A DNA stretch of 64,000 nt from Rhodospirillaceae bacterium (GCA_018649725.1 JABIHH010000063.1:1-64000); one strand, 5' to 3'; numbered from the stretch's first letter, positions 1-10,662 are shown. Notes: a model not told the origin generated them from the letters alone. Program-made: numbers and translations.

Positions 1-963
1 ATGACCGCCGCCGATATGGCCGGCTATCAGGCCAAGAAGCGCTCGCCGGTTTGCTCGTTCTATCGCAAATGGCTGGTCTGCGGCATGCCGCCACCGACGT
101 CAGGCGGTATTACGACGCTGCAGATTTTGGGTCTTCTCCAAGGCACCGATCTCTCCCGCCTGATCCCGGGCTCAACCGAGACCGTTCATTTGATCGCCGA
201 AGCCGGTCGCCTGGCCTTTGCCGATCGCAATAAATATCTGGCGGACGATGATTTCGTCGCCGTGCCTAAAAGCCAGCTGATCGATCCCGGCTACCTCGCC
301 AAGCGCGCCAAGCTGATTTCCAAAACCAAAGCGATGGGAAAAGCGAAACCCGGCAAGATGAAACAGAAGACCGCCAATCGCCTCGGCTCCTATCAAGCCT
401 TTGAAGGTGAATCGACCTCGCATATCAGTGTCGTCGATGGCGACGGCAATGCCGTTTCGATGACCTCCAGTATTGAAAACGCCTTTGGCTCTCGGATGAT
501 GGTGCGTGGCTTTTTGCTCAACAATCAGCTGACCGATTTTTCTTTCTCGCCGACGTCCAAAGGCAAGAAAGTCGCCAATCGGGTTGAGCCCAAAAAACGC
601 CCGCGATCTTCAATGAGCCCGATGATGGTCGTCGATGGTAGCGCCAAACTGGTCATGGCCGTCGGCTCACCCGGTGGCTCACGCATCATCGGCTACGTCG
701 CCAAAACTTTAATCGCCGCCCTTGATTGGAAAATGGGCATTCAGGCCGCGATCAATCTGCCGCATTTCATCAATCGTAACGGCGCAACTGATCTCGAAAA
801 AGGCAGCCCCCTCGAAGCTCTCAAAGCACCGCTCGAAAAACTCGGCCACAAAGTTCGCATCCGTAAACTAACCAGCGGCCTGCACGGCATCCTCATCGGC
901 CAAAACGGCAAACTCTACGGTGGTGCAGACCCCCGGCGTGAAGGCGTGGCGATTGGGGATTAG
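1..963 (+). CDS. ggt: Gamma-glutamyltransferase, C-terminal part (truncated by window start)
   Basis: MPPPTSGG...LQ, small-subunit start-like TSHISVVDGDGNAVSMTSSIENAFGS, and GSPGGSRI motifs typical of GGT; the N-terminal large-subunit region is missing. Confidence 0.9.
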   Translation: MTAADMAGYQAKKRSPVCSFYRKWLVCGMPPPTSGGITTLQILGLLQGTDLSRLIPGSTETVHLIAEAGRLAFADRNKYLADDDFVAVPKSQLIDPGYLAKRAKLISKTKAMGKAKPGKMKQKTANRLGSYQAFEGESTSHISVVDGDGNAVSMTSSIENAFGSRMMVRGFLLNNQLTDFSFSPTSKGKKVANRVEPKKRPRSSMSPMMVVDGSAKLVMAVGSPGGSRIIGYVAKTLIAALDWKMGIQAAINLPHFINRNGATDLEKGSPLEALKAPLEKLGHKVRIRKLTSGLHGILIGQNGKLYGGADPRREGVAIGD

Positions 964-1209
964 CTCCTTATCCACACTTTTTCGAGAAATGAATTTTTAA
1001 GGCGCGGGTGGAAATCTCCGGACCTGATCCCACGCGACATATGTCGGCATTGAGTTTTCCGGCGCAAGCAGCAAATTCAAAAACGCCTATCAATAGTTTT
1101 ATCAGTACTTCATGGTAACCAGATAAGTACTATCCGCAGTCCAGAATTCCGCACTCTGTACTTGGACTTAGTAATAATAATTTCCATCTAATACAGGTGG
1201 AGGTGACTA

Positions 1210-3714
1210 ATGGAATTTAAATTAGGTTCAAGAATTATAACGATTCTTGTATTCTGTCTGATTATTGTCGCGGGGATTATTTCCGTATCAATCTGGCAAA
1301 GTTATCGCGCTGTAATCGCGGGTGCTAAAAGCCAGGTTGAAAGTGAGACACAAATATTGACGGAGCACGCCGCACAATCCTTCAATGGTATTTCTATACT
1401 AATGGACGGAGCTCTTTCACGTTTAGAAAAAGATTCAACGGGAAATCCTGAATTAACCCCATTAAATGTGCAACATTTTAAGAATTTGGTAAGCGCCGTT
1501 CCCCAGGTGAAACATCTTGTTGCGATACGGCGCGATGGCTCGGATTCATTTTCGAGTATCGGTAAGTCGCGAGGAGTCAATCTCGCGGATCGAACCTATT
1601 TTAAAGAACAAAAAGCCAATAAACCCCATGGCCTATTCTTCGACGAACCTGTGATTGGGCGTGCTACGGGCAGTAACTTTGTACCCGTATCACATCGAAT
1701 TTCCGGTCCCGGCAACCGGTTCGACGGTGTTTTGATGGTGGTTATGGACCAGAAGTATTTTTCTAATTTTTATGCCGAAGTCGAGAAAGGAAAAGAAATT
1801 TCATCTGCTTTGGTTTCTTCGTCAGGCAAGGTTTTTGCGTGGTCTGGTGACTTTCTGAGGGGCCGATCTACAGAGAAACTACCCTCCATTCAAGGAACGC
1901 CGCTATTTGATAAAATTCGGAACAATAGTACCAAAGGAATAATTGTCGGGGAGGAGATCAAACCGGATTACGTAGATATAATTTCCTATTCAAAATTAGC
2001 GAATGCGCCTTACTTCATCGTATCGCGCATCGATAAAAATGTTGCTCTTGAAAAGTCTTGGAAACAACAAATGATCCTCTTCTTGATTTTGGGTATATTT
2101 GCCTCGATCACCTTGATTTGGATTTCACGGTCATCTCTAGTACAGGTTCGGCTTAGGGAAAAAGCTGAGGCTTCTTTAAAAGAGACAAATGAAAATCTTG
2201 AAGAATCGATTCACCAGCGAACACGAGAGTTAACTGAAAGCGAGTCACGCCTGAAAGAAGCTCAGTCGCTTGCACATCTGGGCAGTTGGTCATGGAATAT
2301 CGAGACCGGCGAAGAAAATTGGAGTAAGGAGCAGTTCAATATATTCGGCATGAACCCTGCAGGACCGGCTCCGACTTATGATGATTTTCTAAATGCTGTC
2401 GACCCAGATGACAAAGAGGATGTCTTGAATGCAGTTGACCAAGCGTTTAACCGAGAAAAAGACTATGATATTGAATTCAGGATAGTTCGATCTGATGGCG
2501 AGATTCGCTTCGTACGCGCTCAAGCTATCGTAAATAGAGATGAACAAGACTCTCCAATAGAAATGCTTGGAACGGTACTGGATACCACCACTCAAAAGCA
2601 GGTTGAGCAATTATATGACCATGTTTTGATCAATCTTGCGGACGGAGCCGTTACAATAAATACCGACGGTATCATCGAATATGTCAATCCCATGGCCGAG
2701 CAAATTTTCGGCTATTCCTCAGACGAAATGATTGGCCAGAATGTTAAAATATTGATGCCAGAGCCCGATAGTGGGCAGCATGATCAATATTTATCCAACT
2801 ATTTAGAGACCGGTAACTCAAGTATTATCGGCGTTGGGCGCTTGGTAAGAGCTCTTCGAAAGGATGGCAGCGTAATTCCCGTTGATCTAAATATTAGTGA
2901 AAGAACAGAGGATAATAAAACCACGTTCTTTGGCACAGTACGAGACATGACGGAACGGGTCAAAGCGGAAGAAGCACTCGTAGAAGCCAAGATAAATGCA
3001 GAAACCTCAGATCGGGTGAAAAGCGAGTTTCTCGCCAATATGAGCCACGAGATACGGACGCCCTTGAACGCGATATTGGGATTTTCGAGTACAATGATGC
3101 AGCATGTATTTGGCGAACTCGGGCACGAAAAATATGAGGAATATGTAATAGATATTAACAGTTCAGGGCAGCACTTACTTGCCCTCATCAATGATATTCT
3201 TGATGTTTCAGCTATTGAAGCGGGCAAGCTAGAATTGGAAGAAGAAAACTTAGAATGCAATGAAGTAATCGACTCGGTTTTACGGCTAATAAGTTCCCGG
3301 GCCGAAGAACAAAAAATAGAAATATCAAAAAACCTCAACCTCCAAGGATGCCAACTAAAAGCTGACGAACGCCGCTTTAAACAAATTCTATTAAACCTTT
3401 TATCTAATGCCGTGAAATTTACGCCGAGCGGAAAGAACATCGAAATTTCAGTTAGTCCACCAACCAGTCAGGGCATGGAAATTAGAATTGCTGACCAAGG
3501 CTGTGGCATGACTAATGATGAGATCGATATAGCCATGACGCCCTTTGGACAAGTTGGAGAGAAGAAAGAAACTAGAGTAGAGGGCACAGGACTGGGCCTA
3601 CCATTAACCAAAGCCCTCGTTGAGGCCCATGACGGAACACTGAGCATTGAAAGCGAGCCAAATGTTGGCACAATTGTCATCATCCGTTTGCCCAATGAGC
3701 GAATTGTTTGCTAA
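1210..3714 (+). CDS. PAS-domain sensor histidine kinase with N-terminal periplasmic Cache-like sensor
   Basis: Two TM segments flank a ~240 aa extracytoplasmic region; PAS repeats; HisKA 'ANMSHEIRTPLNAILGFS'; HATPase 'NLLSNAVKFTPSG...[20 protein letters not shown]'. Confidence 0.9.
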   Translation: MEFKLGSRIITILVFCLIIVAGIISVSIWQSYRAVIAGAKSQVESETQILTEHAAQSFNGISILMDGALSRLEKDSTGNPELTPLNVQHFKNLVSAVPQVKHLVAIRRDGSDSFSSIGKSRGVNLADRTYFKEQKANKPHGLFFDEPVIGRATGSNFVPVSHRISGPGNRFDGVLMVVMDQKYFSNFYAEVEKGKEISSALVSSSGKVFAWSGDFLRGRSTEKLPSIQGTPLFDKIRNNSTKGIIVGEEIKPDYVDIISYSKLANAPYFIVSRIDKNVALEKSWKQQMILFLILGIFASITLIWISRSSLVQVRLREKAEASLKETNENLEESIHQRTRELTESESRLKEAQSLAHLGSWSWNIETGEENWSKEQFNIFGMNPAGPAPTYDDFLNAVDPDDKEDVLNAVDQAFNREKDYDIEFRIVRSDGEIRFVRAQAIVNRDEQDSPIEMLGTVLDTTTQKQVEQLYDHVLINLADGAVTINTDGIIEYVNPMAEQIFGYSSDEMIGQNVKILMPEPDSGQHDQYLSNYLETGNSSIIGVGRLVRALRKDGSVIPVDLNISERTEDNKTTFFGTVRDMTERVKAEEALVEAKINAETSDRVKSEFLANMSHEIRTPLNAILGFSSTMMQHVFGELGHEKYEEYVIDINSSGQHLLALINDILDVSAIEAGKLELEEENLECNEVIDSVLRLISSRAEEQKIEISKNLNLQGCQLKADERRFKQILLNLLSNAVKFTPSGKNIEISVSPPTSQGMEIRIADQGCGMTNDEIDIAMTPFGQVGEKKETRVEGTGLGLPLTKALVEAHDGTLSIESEPNVGTIVIIRLPNERIVC

Positions 3715-3866
3715 CTGCAATTTGAATCATGTCTACTTGGGACCAAAGGCTGACGCTATATAAACCCGATCTCGAATTCGATTGTTATCTGCATACCCTT
3801 GGTCTCCAGCTTCCTTCAATAAAACGGGCTGGGAGATCTTGAGAGCTGTCCGATGACGCACCTCTC

Positions 3867-5330
3867 CTAATACCAGAGCGAGGCACCTTCTTTGACTTTC
3901 TCGGGCAGCTCGATGCCGAAAATCGTGCCTTCTTTATTAGTGCGCAGCACATTGAGATCGCCGCCATGGGCGCGCATGACATCGCGGGCGATGACGAGGC
4001 CGAGGCCGGAGCCGTCTTTTTTGGTGGAGCCGGCGAAGGGGGTGAAGAGATTGTCGCGGGCCTTTGCTGGCAAGCCGGGGCCGTCGTCTTGAACTTTGAT
4101 ACAGACAGCATTTTGCGGCTTGGGCGAAACGGCGACAGTAATGAGCTTAGCGCCGGCCTGAACGGCATTACGGCCTATGTTATTCAGCACCCGGAACAAT
4201 TGCTCACGGTCGGCTTCAACCAATATTTCGCGGTCGACACTATTGACCCAATGCGCGCCATGGTCGGCGAGATCAGAGGATTGTACCGCAGCGTCGACCT
4301 CGTCAACAAGGTCTCTGAGCGAGAAACAGCTGGGTGCCAGCAGCGGTGAGCCTTGACGGGCAAAATTGAGCGTTTGGGAACAAAGATTAACGGCATTATC
4401 AATGGCGTTGAACAATTTGGGCAGCAGGCGTTTCACCTCAGGGTCCTCACTGCCGGTCAGGCGATCCGAAACCAGCATTGCGGTGGTCAACGAATTGCGG
4501 AGATCATGGTTGATCTTGGCGATTGACGCACCCAAGGCGGCCAGACGTCGGCTTTGGCGCATGGCGAGCCGTACTTCGCGCTGCATGACCCTAAGCTCGT
4601 GCTCGGCGATACCGATCTCATCACCGCGGTTGGAACGCTGAATATCGGCCCGCTCATCTTCGGGGTTAGAGCGGAAGTTTTGAATACTTTCGGTAATCCG
4701 GCGCATCGGGCGAACCATCAGCCATTGCAGGGATAAAAAGACCAAACTACCGGCGATCAGCGATATAAAAATCGAGAGGCCCAATATGCGCCAGGAGAAA
4801 TCAAGCATGGCCACCCGCATCGGCTGCTCATCGATCATAACTTCAACAATGACGGAGGCGTCTTTGGGGGACGAGCCGATAATCCGCAATATGCGATTTT
4901 CGCTTTGCAGCAGCACCTTAAAAGCATCGACAATCCAGCCGAAGAAAACCGGCTCCCTCAGATCAAAGGATTTATCAACGGCGGGTGGTTTCTCGGAGCC
5001 GAGAATAAACAAACGGCGGGTCGGCTGACGCAGAACAATGTTATAGGCGTCGGCATGTTGCAACAGGCGCTGGCGCATTTCAGCCCCGACGTTTCTCGAA
5101 CCCATATCCTCTAAAGCAAGGGTCGCCAAATGCGCCGCCGCTACGCGTTCCTCGAGATAGGCTTTGCGAAATCTGGCAACGGACGGGGCATAAATCAAAA
5201 CTTCGCCGACCATGACAAAAATCAATGTCAAAACAAGCAGCCGGGACGACATCGAACGCAAGAGGGGCTGGCGCGCATTATCGGTCGGAACATCCGTCGT
5301 GTTTTCAGCTTTATCTATCGTATCTGCCAT
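3867..5330 (-). CDS. HAMP-containing sensor histidine kinase
   Basis: TM segments, HAMP-like 'VRPMRRITESIQNFRSNPED', HisKA-like 'ASIAKINHDLRNSLTTAM', HATPase 'DDGPGLPAKARDNLFTPF...GSGLGLVIARDVMRAHGG'. Confidence 0.9.
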   Translation of the reverse strand: MADTIDKAENTTDVPTDNARQPLLRSMSSRLLVLTLIFVMVGEVLIYAPSVARFRKAYLEERVAAAHLATLALEDMGSRNVGAEMRQRLLQHADAYNIVLRQPTRRLFILGSEKPPAVDKSFDLREPVFFGWIVDAFKVLLQSENRILRIIGSSPKDASVIVEVMIDEQPMRVAMLDFSWRILGLSIFISLIAGSLVFLSLQWLMVRPMRRITESIQNFRSNPEDERADIQRSNRGDEIGIAEHELRVMQREVRLAMRQSRRLAALGASIAKINHDLRNSLTTAMLVSDRLTGSEDPEVKRLLPKLFNAIDNAVNLCSQTLNFARQGSPLLAPSCFSLRDLVDEVDAAVQSSDLADHGAHWVNSVDREILVEADREQLFRVLNNIGRNAVQAGAKLITVAVSPKPQNAVCIKVQDDGPGLPAKARDNLFTPFAGSTKKDGSGLGLVIARDVMRAHGGDLNVLRTNKEGTIFGIELPEKVKEGASLWY

Positions 5331-5390
5331 GAAATTAGCCTACACCAGAGGATGGATTGAGACTATAGCTAGTTGATATCAGGGGATAAT

Positions 5391-6830
5391 TTAGCCGAAC
5401 TTGCTCAGAAACTTAACAATTTTGCGGGTTTTGTCGCTGAACAAAGACTCTTTGAAAAACTCGCCCGCCGCCCGCTTATTGGCCTCACCCAAAGTCGGAT
5501 AAGGCGAGATCATGCCCGCGATTTTGCCGATCTTAAGTTTAGCGCTGATGGCGAGCCCCCAAATTTGGATAAGCTCACCTGCCTGTCTTCCAACAATGGT
5601 GACACCAAGGACATGGCCTTTGGGTGTTGCGATAACTTTGATAAAGCCGTCTGTGTTGCCTTCGGTAATGGCGCGGTCATTTTCCGAAAGCGGCCAGTTG
5701 ACGACGCGATAGTCCAGGCCTTTTGCCTCAGCGGCCTTTTCTGTCAGGCCAACTTGGGCCAGCTCAGGCGCGGTATAGGTTACCCACGGATAGGCTGATA
5801 GATTAACTTTGGCAGGCAAGCGGAACAATATATTGCGAATGACAATTCCCGCGTGATAACCCGCAATATGAGTGAACTGGTGGCCTCCAGCGACATCGCC
5901 GATGGCAAAGACTTTTTTATTGGACGTGCGGAGACGGGCATCGACCTTGATGCCTTGTGGCGCGTAGTCGATCCCGGCTTTCTCCAAATCAAGGCCGCTC
6001 AGATGGGGGCGCCGACCGGCGGCAACCAGCAAATGACTGCCGGAAATATTTTCAGAAATACCTTGTTTTCCATCCGTGGTCTCAATTGTCACCAAGACGC
6101 CGCCTTCGGTCTTCTCTGTTGCAACGACTTTAACGCCCTCTCGTAGATCCAGGCCCTCTTTGAGAAGCTGCGAGCGCACCACGGCGACGGCAGCTGGATC
6201 ATCATTGGGCAAAATCGAGGCCATCTCCAACACGGTTACTTTTGCGCCCAATTGACGATGCGCCTGAGCCAGCTCAATGCCGATTGGCCCGCCGCCCAAA
6301 ACGATCAAATGATCCGCTATGTCGGTTTGCTCAAAAACCGTCTCATTGGTGAAATGCGGGGTCTCGACCAGACCAGGGATCGGCGGCACAAAAGGGCCGG
6401 AACCGGTCGCAACAACAATGCGGCGCGCCGTGATAACTTGGTCGCCAACGGTAACTTCTCGCGGCCCGGTAAATTTACCTTCGCCCAAAATAACTTTAAC
6501 GCCGTAATCCTCGAAGCGCTCGACAGAATCATGCGGGGCAATGGCCTCGATCGCGCCTTGCACATGAGCGAAGACCTTGTGACCGTCAATATCCAATGCC
6601 CCGGCATTGAGGCCGAAGCGACCCGCAGATCGTATCGTTTCCGCCGCATGGGCTGCCGCCAGGAGCGCTTTTGAAGGTACACAGCCGTAATTGAGGCAGT
6701 CGCCGCCCATTTTGTCGCGCTCGATCAGGATGGTGTCGATGCCCAGCTGCGACGCCACAGCCGCAACCACTAGGCCGCCGGCACCGGCGCCAATGATACA
6801 GATATCTGTTTTAAGGCGCTCAACGGGCAT
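5391..6830 (-). CDS. FAD-dependent pyridine nucleotide-disulfide oxidoreductase (dihydrolipoamide dehydrogenase/mercuric reductase-like)
   Basis: GAGAGG FAD motif, redox-active 'GGDCLNYGCVPSKALL', 'VLGGGPIGIELAQAHRQLGAKVTVLE', 'AIGDVAGGHQFTHIAGYHAG'. Confidence 0.92.
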   Translation of the reverse strand: MPVERLKTDICIIGAGAGGLVVAAVASQLGIDTILIERDKMGGDCLNYGCVPSKALLAAAHAAETIRSAGRFGLNAGALDIDGHKVFAHVQGAIEAIAPHDSVERFEDYGVKVILGEGKFTGPREVTVGDQVITARRIVVATGSGPFVPPIPGLVETPHFTNETVFEQTDIADHLIVLGGGPIGIELAQAHRQLGAKVTVLEMASILPNDDPAAVAVVRSQLLKEGLDLREGVKVVATEKTEGGVLVTIETTDGKQGISENISGSHLLVAAGRRPHLSGLDLEKAGIDYAPQGIKVDARLRTSNKKVFAIGDVAGGHQFTHIAGYHAGIVIRNILFRLPAKVNLSAYPWVTYTAPELAQVGLTEKAAEAKGLDYRVVNWPLSENDRAITEGNTDGFIKVIATPKGHVLGVTIVGRQAGELIQIWGLAISAKLKIGKIAGMISPYPTLGEANKRAAGEFFKESLFSDKTRKIVKFLSKFG

Positions 6831-6838
6831 GAGTAAGC

Positions 6839-7687
6839 TTACTTCTTAAATTTACGATAGAGTACCGGCACCAGGGCCAGCAAGGCCAGCCCTAATAGAG
6901 GCAAGAGAATTTCCGGCGCCCAGATCGTTGCCAAATCCGGCATGCCGCCTTGATCAATGATATGGCCGAGACCATGGCCGAGGCTCGCATAAACAAACGT
7001 GCCGGGCATGATGCCGATAAAGGTGGTGATGACAAAAGTCCGGGTCGAGACGCCCAAAAACGCCGGCACCAGATTGACCAGCCAAAACGGAAAGAGCGGC
7101 ACGAACCTCAGCACCAGCAAATAGGAAAATGCATTTTCCTGGAAGCCCGCTTCCATTTTCTGGATCATAGCGCCGCATTTTGCATGGAAAAAATCCGCAA
7201 ACGCAAAACGGGCGGCAAGGAAGATAATTGTTGCGCCCAGGGTTGCACCAAAAACAACCAGCACACCCCCTTTTAGCGTACCAAACATAAAGCCGCCTGC
7301 AATGGTCAGCCAAATGGCGCCCGGAATACTAATCGCCGTCGCAAGGCCATAGGCGATGACATAGAACAGTGTCGAAACGGTATAATTTTCATGTTTCCAT
7401 TCAAGAATGGCCGTCCTGTTCTGCTGCAAGGTTTCAAAGGTCAAATAATGATGGAGATCCAGGTAAAAAGCTGTCGCCAAGCCAATAGCTAAAACAACCA
7501 TAGGAATCAGGCGCCCAAACGAAAGACGTGACGCTTTTTCAAGGGCGTCATCAGAAGCTTCAGAATAGCTTTCCAACTGATCCTTTGGAGAACCAGAACT
7601 TGCAGGGCTATCGATCATGAAATCCTTTTGAATATCAATAGGTACGCATTTATCATCGTGTATATTAGTATAAAATTTGGTTATCAA
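6839..7687 (-). CDS. TVP38/TMEM64 family membrane protein (DedA-like)
   Basis: Multi-TM; 'GAIWLTIAGGFMFGTLKGGVLVVFGATLGATIIFLAARF' and 'LLVLRFVPLFPFWLVNLVPAFLGVSTRTFVITTFIGIMPGTFVYASLG' are typical of the family. Confidence 0.9.
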   Translation of the reverse strand: MITKFYTNIHDDKCVPIDIQKDFMIDSPASSGSPKDQLESYSEASDDALEKASRLSFGRLIPMVVLAIGLATAFYLDLHHYLTFETLQQNRTAILEWKHENYTVSTLFYVIAYGLATAISIPGAIWLTIAGGFMFGTLKGGVLVVFGATLGATIIFLAARFAFADFFHAKCGAMIQKMEAGFQENAFSYLLVLRFVPLFPFWLVNLVPAFLGVSTRTFVITTFIGIMPGTFVYASLGHGLGHIIDQGGMPDLATIWAPEILLPLLGLALLALVPVLYRKFKK

Positions 7688-7911
7688 AAGCTTTGTTAGG
7701 CAAAGAAATGCCCTTTAACCAGTCACCATTGCGTGAAGAAAAATTGAACGGCATTTTTTCTCGTGTTCTTTATATGATTCTTTTAAGCGATGCATCGTTG
7801 ACTTATCGGTTTCAAGAACGTATACACCGGGCCTTGCTTTTACCGGTTCAAAAAACCTAGCTATTCATTGAGGTTTTAAGGGCTGTAGAATAATTTTTTC
7901 GGAGAAGTTTT

Positions 7912-8046
7912 GTGAAACGCACTTTTCAACCGAGCAACCTTGTGCGCAAACGTCGTCATGGCTTCCGCTCCCGTATGGCTTCCGCTAACGGTCGTCGGAC
8001 TTTGGCCAAACGTCGTGCAAAAGGTCGCAAAAGCCTTTCAGCCTAA
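7912..8046 (+). CDS. rpmH: 50S ribosomal protein L34
   Basis: GTG-start ORF read manually: [44 protein letters not shown] (44 aa); absent from the supplied track because of length; preceded by GGAG; followed by rnpA. Confidence 0.97.
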   Translation: MKRTFQPSNLVRKRRHGFRSRMASANGRRTLAKRRAKGRKSLSA

Positions 8047-8068
8047 CCCCCCTTTTTAGGCGGGTTTT
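8045..8068 (+). promoter_or_regulatory. Imperfect hairpin (attenuator/terminator-like) between rpmH and rnpA
   Basis: AACCCcCC-TTTTTA-GGcGGGTT followed by TTTT, immediately abutting the rnpA GTG; the 3' arm contains the likely rnpA SD. Confidence 0.5.
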
Positions 8069-8458
8069 GTGGCGGTCCTTACGGTGGTCCATCCAATAGA
8101 ACGATTGAAAGAACGCCCCGAGTTCCTTCGGGTCGCAGCTACGCGCCTGCGTCATGTCACACCGGGCCTCATCCTGCAAATGCGGGAGCATAGCCCCCAA
8201 GACCCTTATTCAGAGAAACCGGCAACACTTCGGCTGGGCTTTACAGTCAGCAAAAAAGTCGGCAATGCGGTTGTGCGCAATCGCGTAAAGCGACGCCTGC
8301 GCGCCGTTGCTGAGGCGGTACTCCCAGATCATGCCCTCCCAAACCGAGATTTTGTTATCATTGGCCGCCAAAATGCTCTAAAGCGGTCATTTCCCGATTT
8401 GCAGGCTGATCTCAAAATTGCGCTCAAGAAGCTCAATGCCTATATGGAAGCGACATGA
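8069..8458 (+). CDS. rnpA: Ribonuclease P protein component
   Basis: '[27 protein letters not shown]...[27 protein letters not shown]' is the RnpA signature; downstream of rpmH. Confidence 0.97.
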   Translation: MAVLTVVHPIERLKERPEFLRVAATRLRHVTPGLILQMREHSPQDPYSEKPATLRLGFTVSKKVGNAVVRNRVKRRLRAVAEAVLPDHALPNRDFVIIGRQNALKRSFPDLQADLKIALKKLNAYMEAT

Positions 8459-8841
8459 CACTCTTAAGTCAGATATTCAAAGCTTTTTTGCTGATCCCGA
8501 TACGGGCCTATCAGTGGCTGATCTCACCGATCTTGCCGGGGGCCTGTCGACATCTGCCGACTTGTTCGCAATATGCCGTTGAAGCGCTGGAGATTCATGG
8601 GCCTTTTCTGGGGTTTTGGTTGGCCCTCAAACGAATTTTGCGCTGCCAGCCCTGGGGGACCAGCGGCTATGATCCGGTGCCGCAAAAAAGCTCAAACTCA
8701 CCAGACCATAAAAATTCCGAAAAGGCGGTTGCAGAAGAGCAAACTGACGGATATACCTCGCCGTCAAATCCTTCTGCAAATCCCTCTGGGAACTCAAATT
8801 CACAGCAGTCTTTTGTAACAAGCTCGTCGGAAGTGCCGTAA
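8455..8841 (+). CDS. yidD: Membrane protein insertion efficiency factor YidD
   Basis: '[64 protein letters not shown]'. Confidence 0.97.
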   Translation: MTLLSQIFKAFLLIPIRAYQWLISPILPGACRHLPTCSQYAVEALEIHGPFLGFWLALKRILRCQPWGTSGYDPVPQKSSNSPDHKNSEKAVAEEQTDGYTSPSNPSANPSGNSNSQQSFVTSSSEVP

Positions 8842-8868
8842 AGAAATAAGGTCAGGATTACTCGAAAT

Positions 8869-10662
8869 ATGGAACAAAAGAACCTGCTTCTCGCCATCGT
8901 ATTATCGGCCATTATCATGGTTGGTTTTCAATGGTATAGCGCCAGTCAACGACCCGAACAGCCGGTGCAGACAGCTGAACAGAAAAAAGCTGCCGCAATT
9001 AAGCCCGGTACGGCGACATCGCCTGCCTTGCCGTCGACCAGTCCTGGAACAACTCTATCAGCGCCTTCAAGCGTTCCCGGCGCGCCCGGCGTCGCCGTTC
9101 CGCTGCCAGGCGTAAATGGCGCTGCTCAAAAAGCTGAGGAGCTCAAAAAAGCCCTCACCGCATCGCCTCGTTTGAGAATTGAATCAGACCGCGTCACCGG
9201 CTCTATTTCCCTAGTCGGGGCCCGGATCGATGATCTGACCTTGAAGGATTACCGCGAGACCATTGAGAAAGACAGTAAGAACATTTCGCTGCTCCTTCCC
9301 TTTGGCAGCTCCAACCCATATTACGCTGATTTCGGCTGGGTATCGGCTGACACCAAAGTGCCGGATGCCAACACTGTGTGGACGGCCAGCAATCAGACTT
9401 TATCACCTAAAGCGCCGGTTAATTTAACGTGGCAAAATCCGGCGGGCGTGAAATTTATTCAAGAATTATCGCTCGATGAAAATTACATGTTTTCCGTTAA
9501 TCAACGGGTTGAGAACAGCGGAAATAAACCGGCAACAGTTTTCCCCTTTGGTCGCATTTCCCGAACCGGCACGCCGGAAATTACTGATTTTTACATTCTC
9601 CATGAAGGTCTGCTGGGCGTCTTTGACGGTGTCCTAACCGAAATAGATTATGATGAGATTCAGGAAACCAAGCTGGTTCAAAACAAGACCAAAGGCGGCT
9701 GGATCGGCATCACCGACAAATACTGGCTGACCGCTTTAATCCCCGATCAGAAATCCGCCACCGACACGCGATTCTCCGATCAGATCCAAAAGAAGCTCGA
9801 TACCTATCAAGTCGATTTCAGAGGCGATGCGCAAACGATCGCACCGGGTGCCACAGCTGAGACCAGCAGCAAATTTTTTGCCGGTGCAAAAGAAGCTCAG
9901 TTGATTATCGACTATCGTGATCAGCATAATATCTCTCGCTTCGATCTGGCGATTGATTGGGGCTGGTTTGAATTCCTCACCAAGCCGATCTTTTTTGCGC
10001 TGGTTTATTTCACCGATTACCTCGGCAATATGGGTCTCTCAATCCTCTTGCTGACGGTTTTGATCAAACTCGCTTTCTTCCCGCTGGCCAATAAATCTTA
10101 CCGCGCGATGAGCAAAATGAAATTGCTCCAGCCGGAAATGGTTAAGTTACGCGAGCGCTTCAAAGACGACCGCGCGCGGATGAACCAGGAAGTTATGCAG
10201 CTCTATAAGCGCGAGAAAGCCAATCCGGCGTCTGGCTGCTTGCCCATCCTGCCACAGATCCCGGTGTTCTTCGCGCTCTATAAAGTGGTGTTCGTCACCA
10301 TCGAGCTGCGCCACGCGCCGTTCTATGGCTGGATCCACGATTTGTCTGCCGCCGATCCGTTGACGCCGTTCAACTTGTTCGGTCTGATCAATTGGACGCC
10401 GCCGGAAATTATAGCCATCGGTGTGTGGCCGATCATTATGGGCGTGACCATGTTCATTCAGCAAAAGCTGAACCCACCACCACCTGATCCGATGCAGGCT
10501 AAAATTTTCATGTTCCTGCCGATCATGTTTACTTTCATGCTGGCCCGCTTCCCGGCTGGTCTGGTGATCTATTGGGCCTGGAACAACGCGCTCTCGGTTT
10601 TGCAGCAATATGTTATTATGCGCAAAGCCGGTGCGCCAATTGGTAACCCAAAGAAAACCTAA
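8869..10662 (+). CDS. yidC: Membrane protein insertase YidC
   Basis: N-terminal TM plus periplasmic domain; 'NMGLSILLLTVLIKLAFFPLANKSYRAMSKMKLLQPEMVKLRERFKDD...GCLPILPQIPVFFALYKVV'. Confidence 0.97.
   Translation: MEQKNLLLAIVLSAIIMVGFQWYSASQRPEQPVQTAEQKKAAAIKPGTATSPALPSTSPGTTLSAPSSVPGAPGVAVPLPGVNGAAQKAEELKKALTASPRLRIESDRVTGSISLVGARIDDLTLKDYRETIEKDSKNISLLLPFGSSNPYYADFGWVSADTKVPDANTVWTASNQTLSPKAPVNLTWQNPAGVKFIQELSLDENYMFSVNQRVENSGNKPATVFPFGRISRTGTPEITDFYILHEGLLGVFDGVLTEIDYDEIQETKLVQNKTKGGWIGITDKYWLTALIPDQKSATDTRFSDQIQKKLDTYQVDFRGDAQTIAPGATAETSSKFFAGAKEAQLIIDYRDQHNISRFDLAIDWGWFEFLTKPIFFALVYFTDYLGNMGLSILLLTVLIKLAFFPLANKSYRAMSKMKLLQPEMVKLRERFKDDRARMNQEVMQLYKREKANPASGCLPILPQIPVFFALYKVVFVTIELRHAPFYGWIHDLSAADPLTPFNLFGLINWTPPEIIAIGVWPIIMGVTMFIQQKLNPPPPDPMQAKIFMFLPIMFTFMLARFPAGLVIYWAWNNALSVLQQYVIMRKAGAPIGNPKKT

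Noticed and set aside
968-976. Perfect DnaA-box-like TTATCCACA near the rpmH/yidC region
   Set aside because: Single isolated box ~7 kb from rpmH with no cluster, no dnaA/dnaN/gidA nearby and no AT-rich unwinding element beside it; insufficient for an oriC call.
2799-3440. 213-aa minus-strand ORF inside the sensor kinase
   Set aside because: Ser/Arg-rich antisense shadow of the strongly supported kinase ORF; no RBS or domain.
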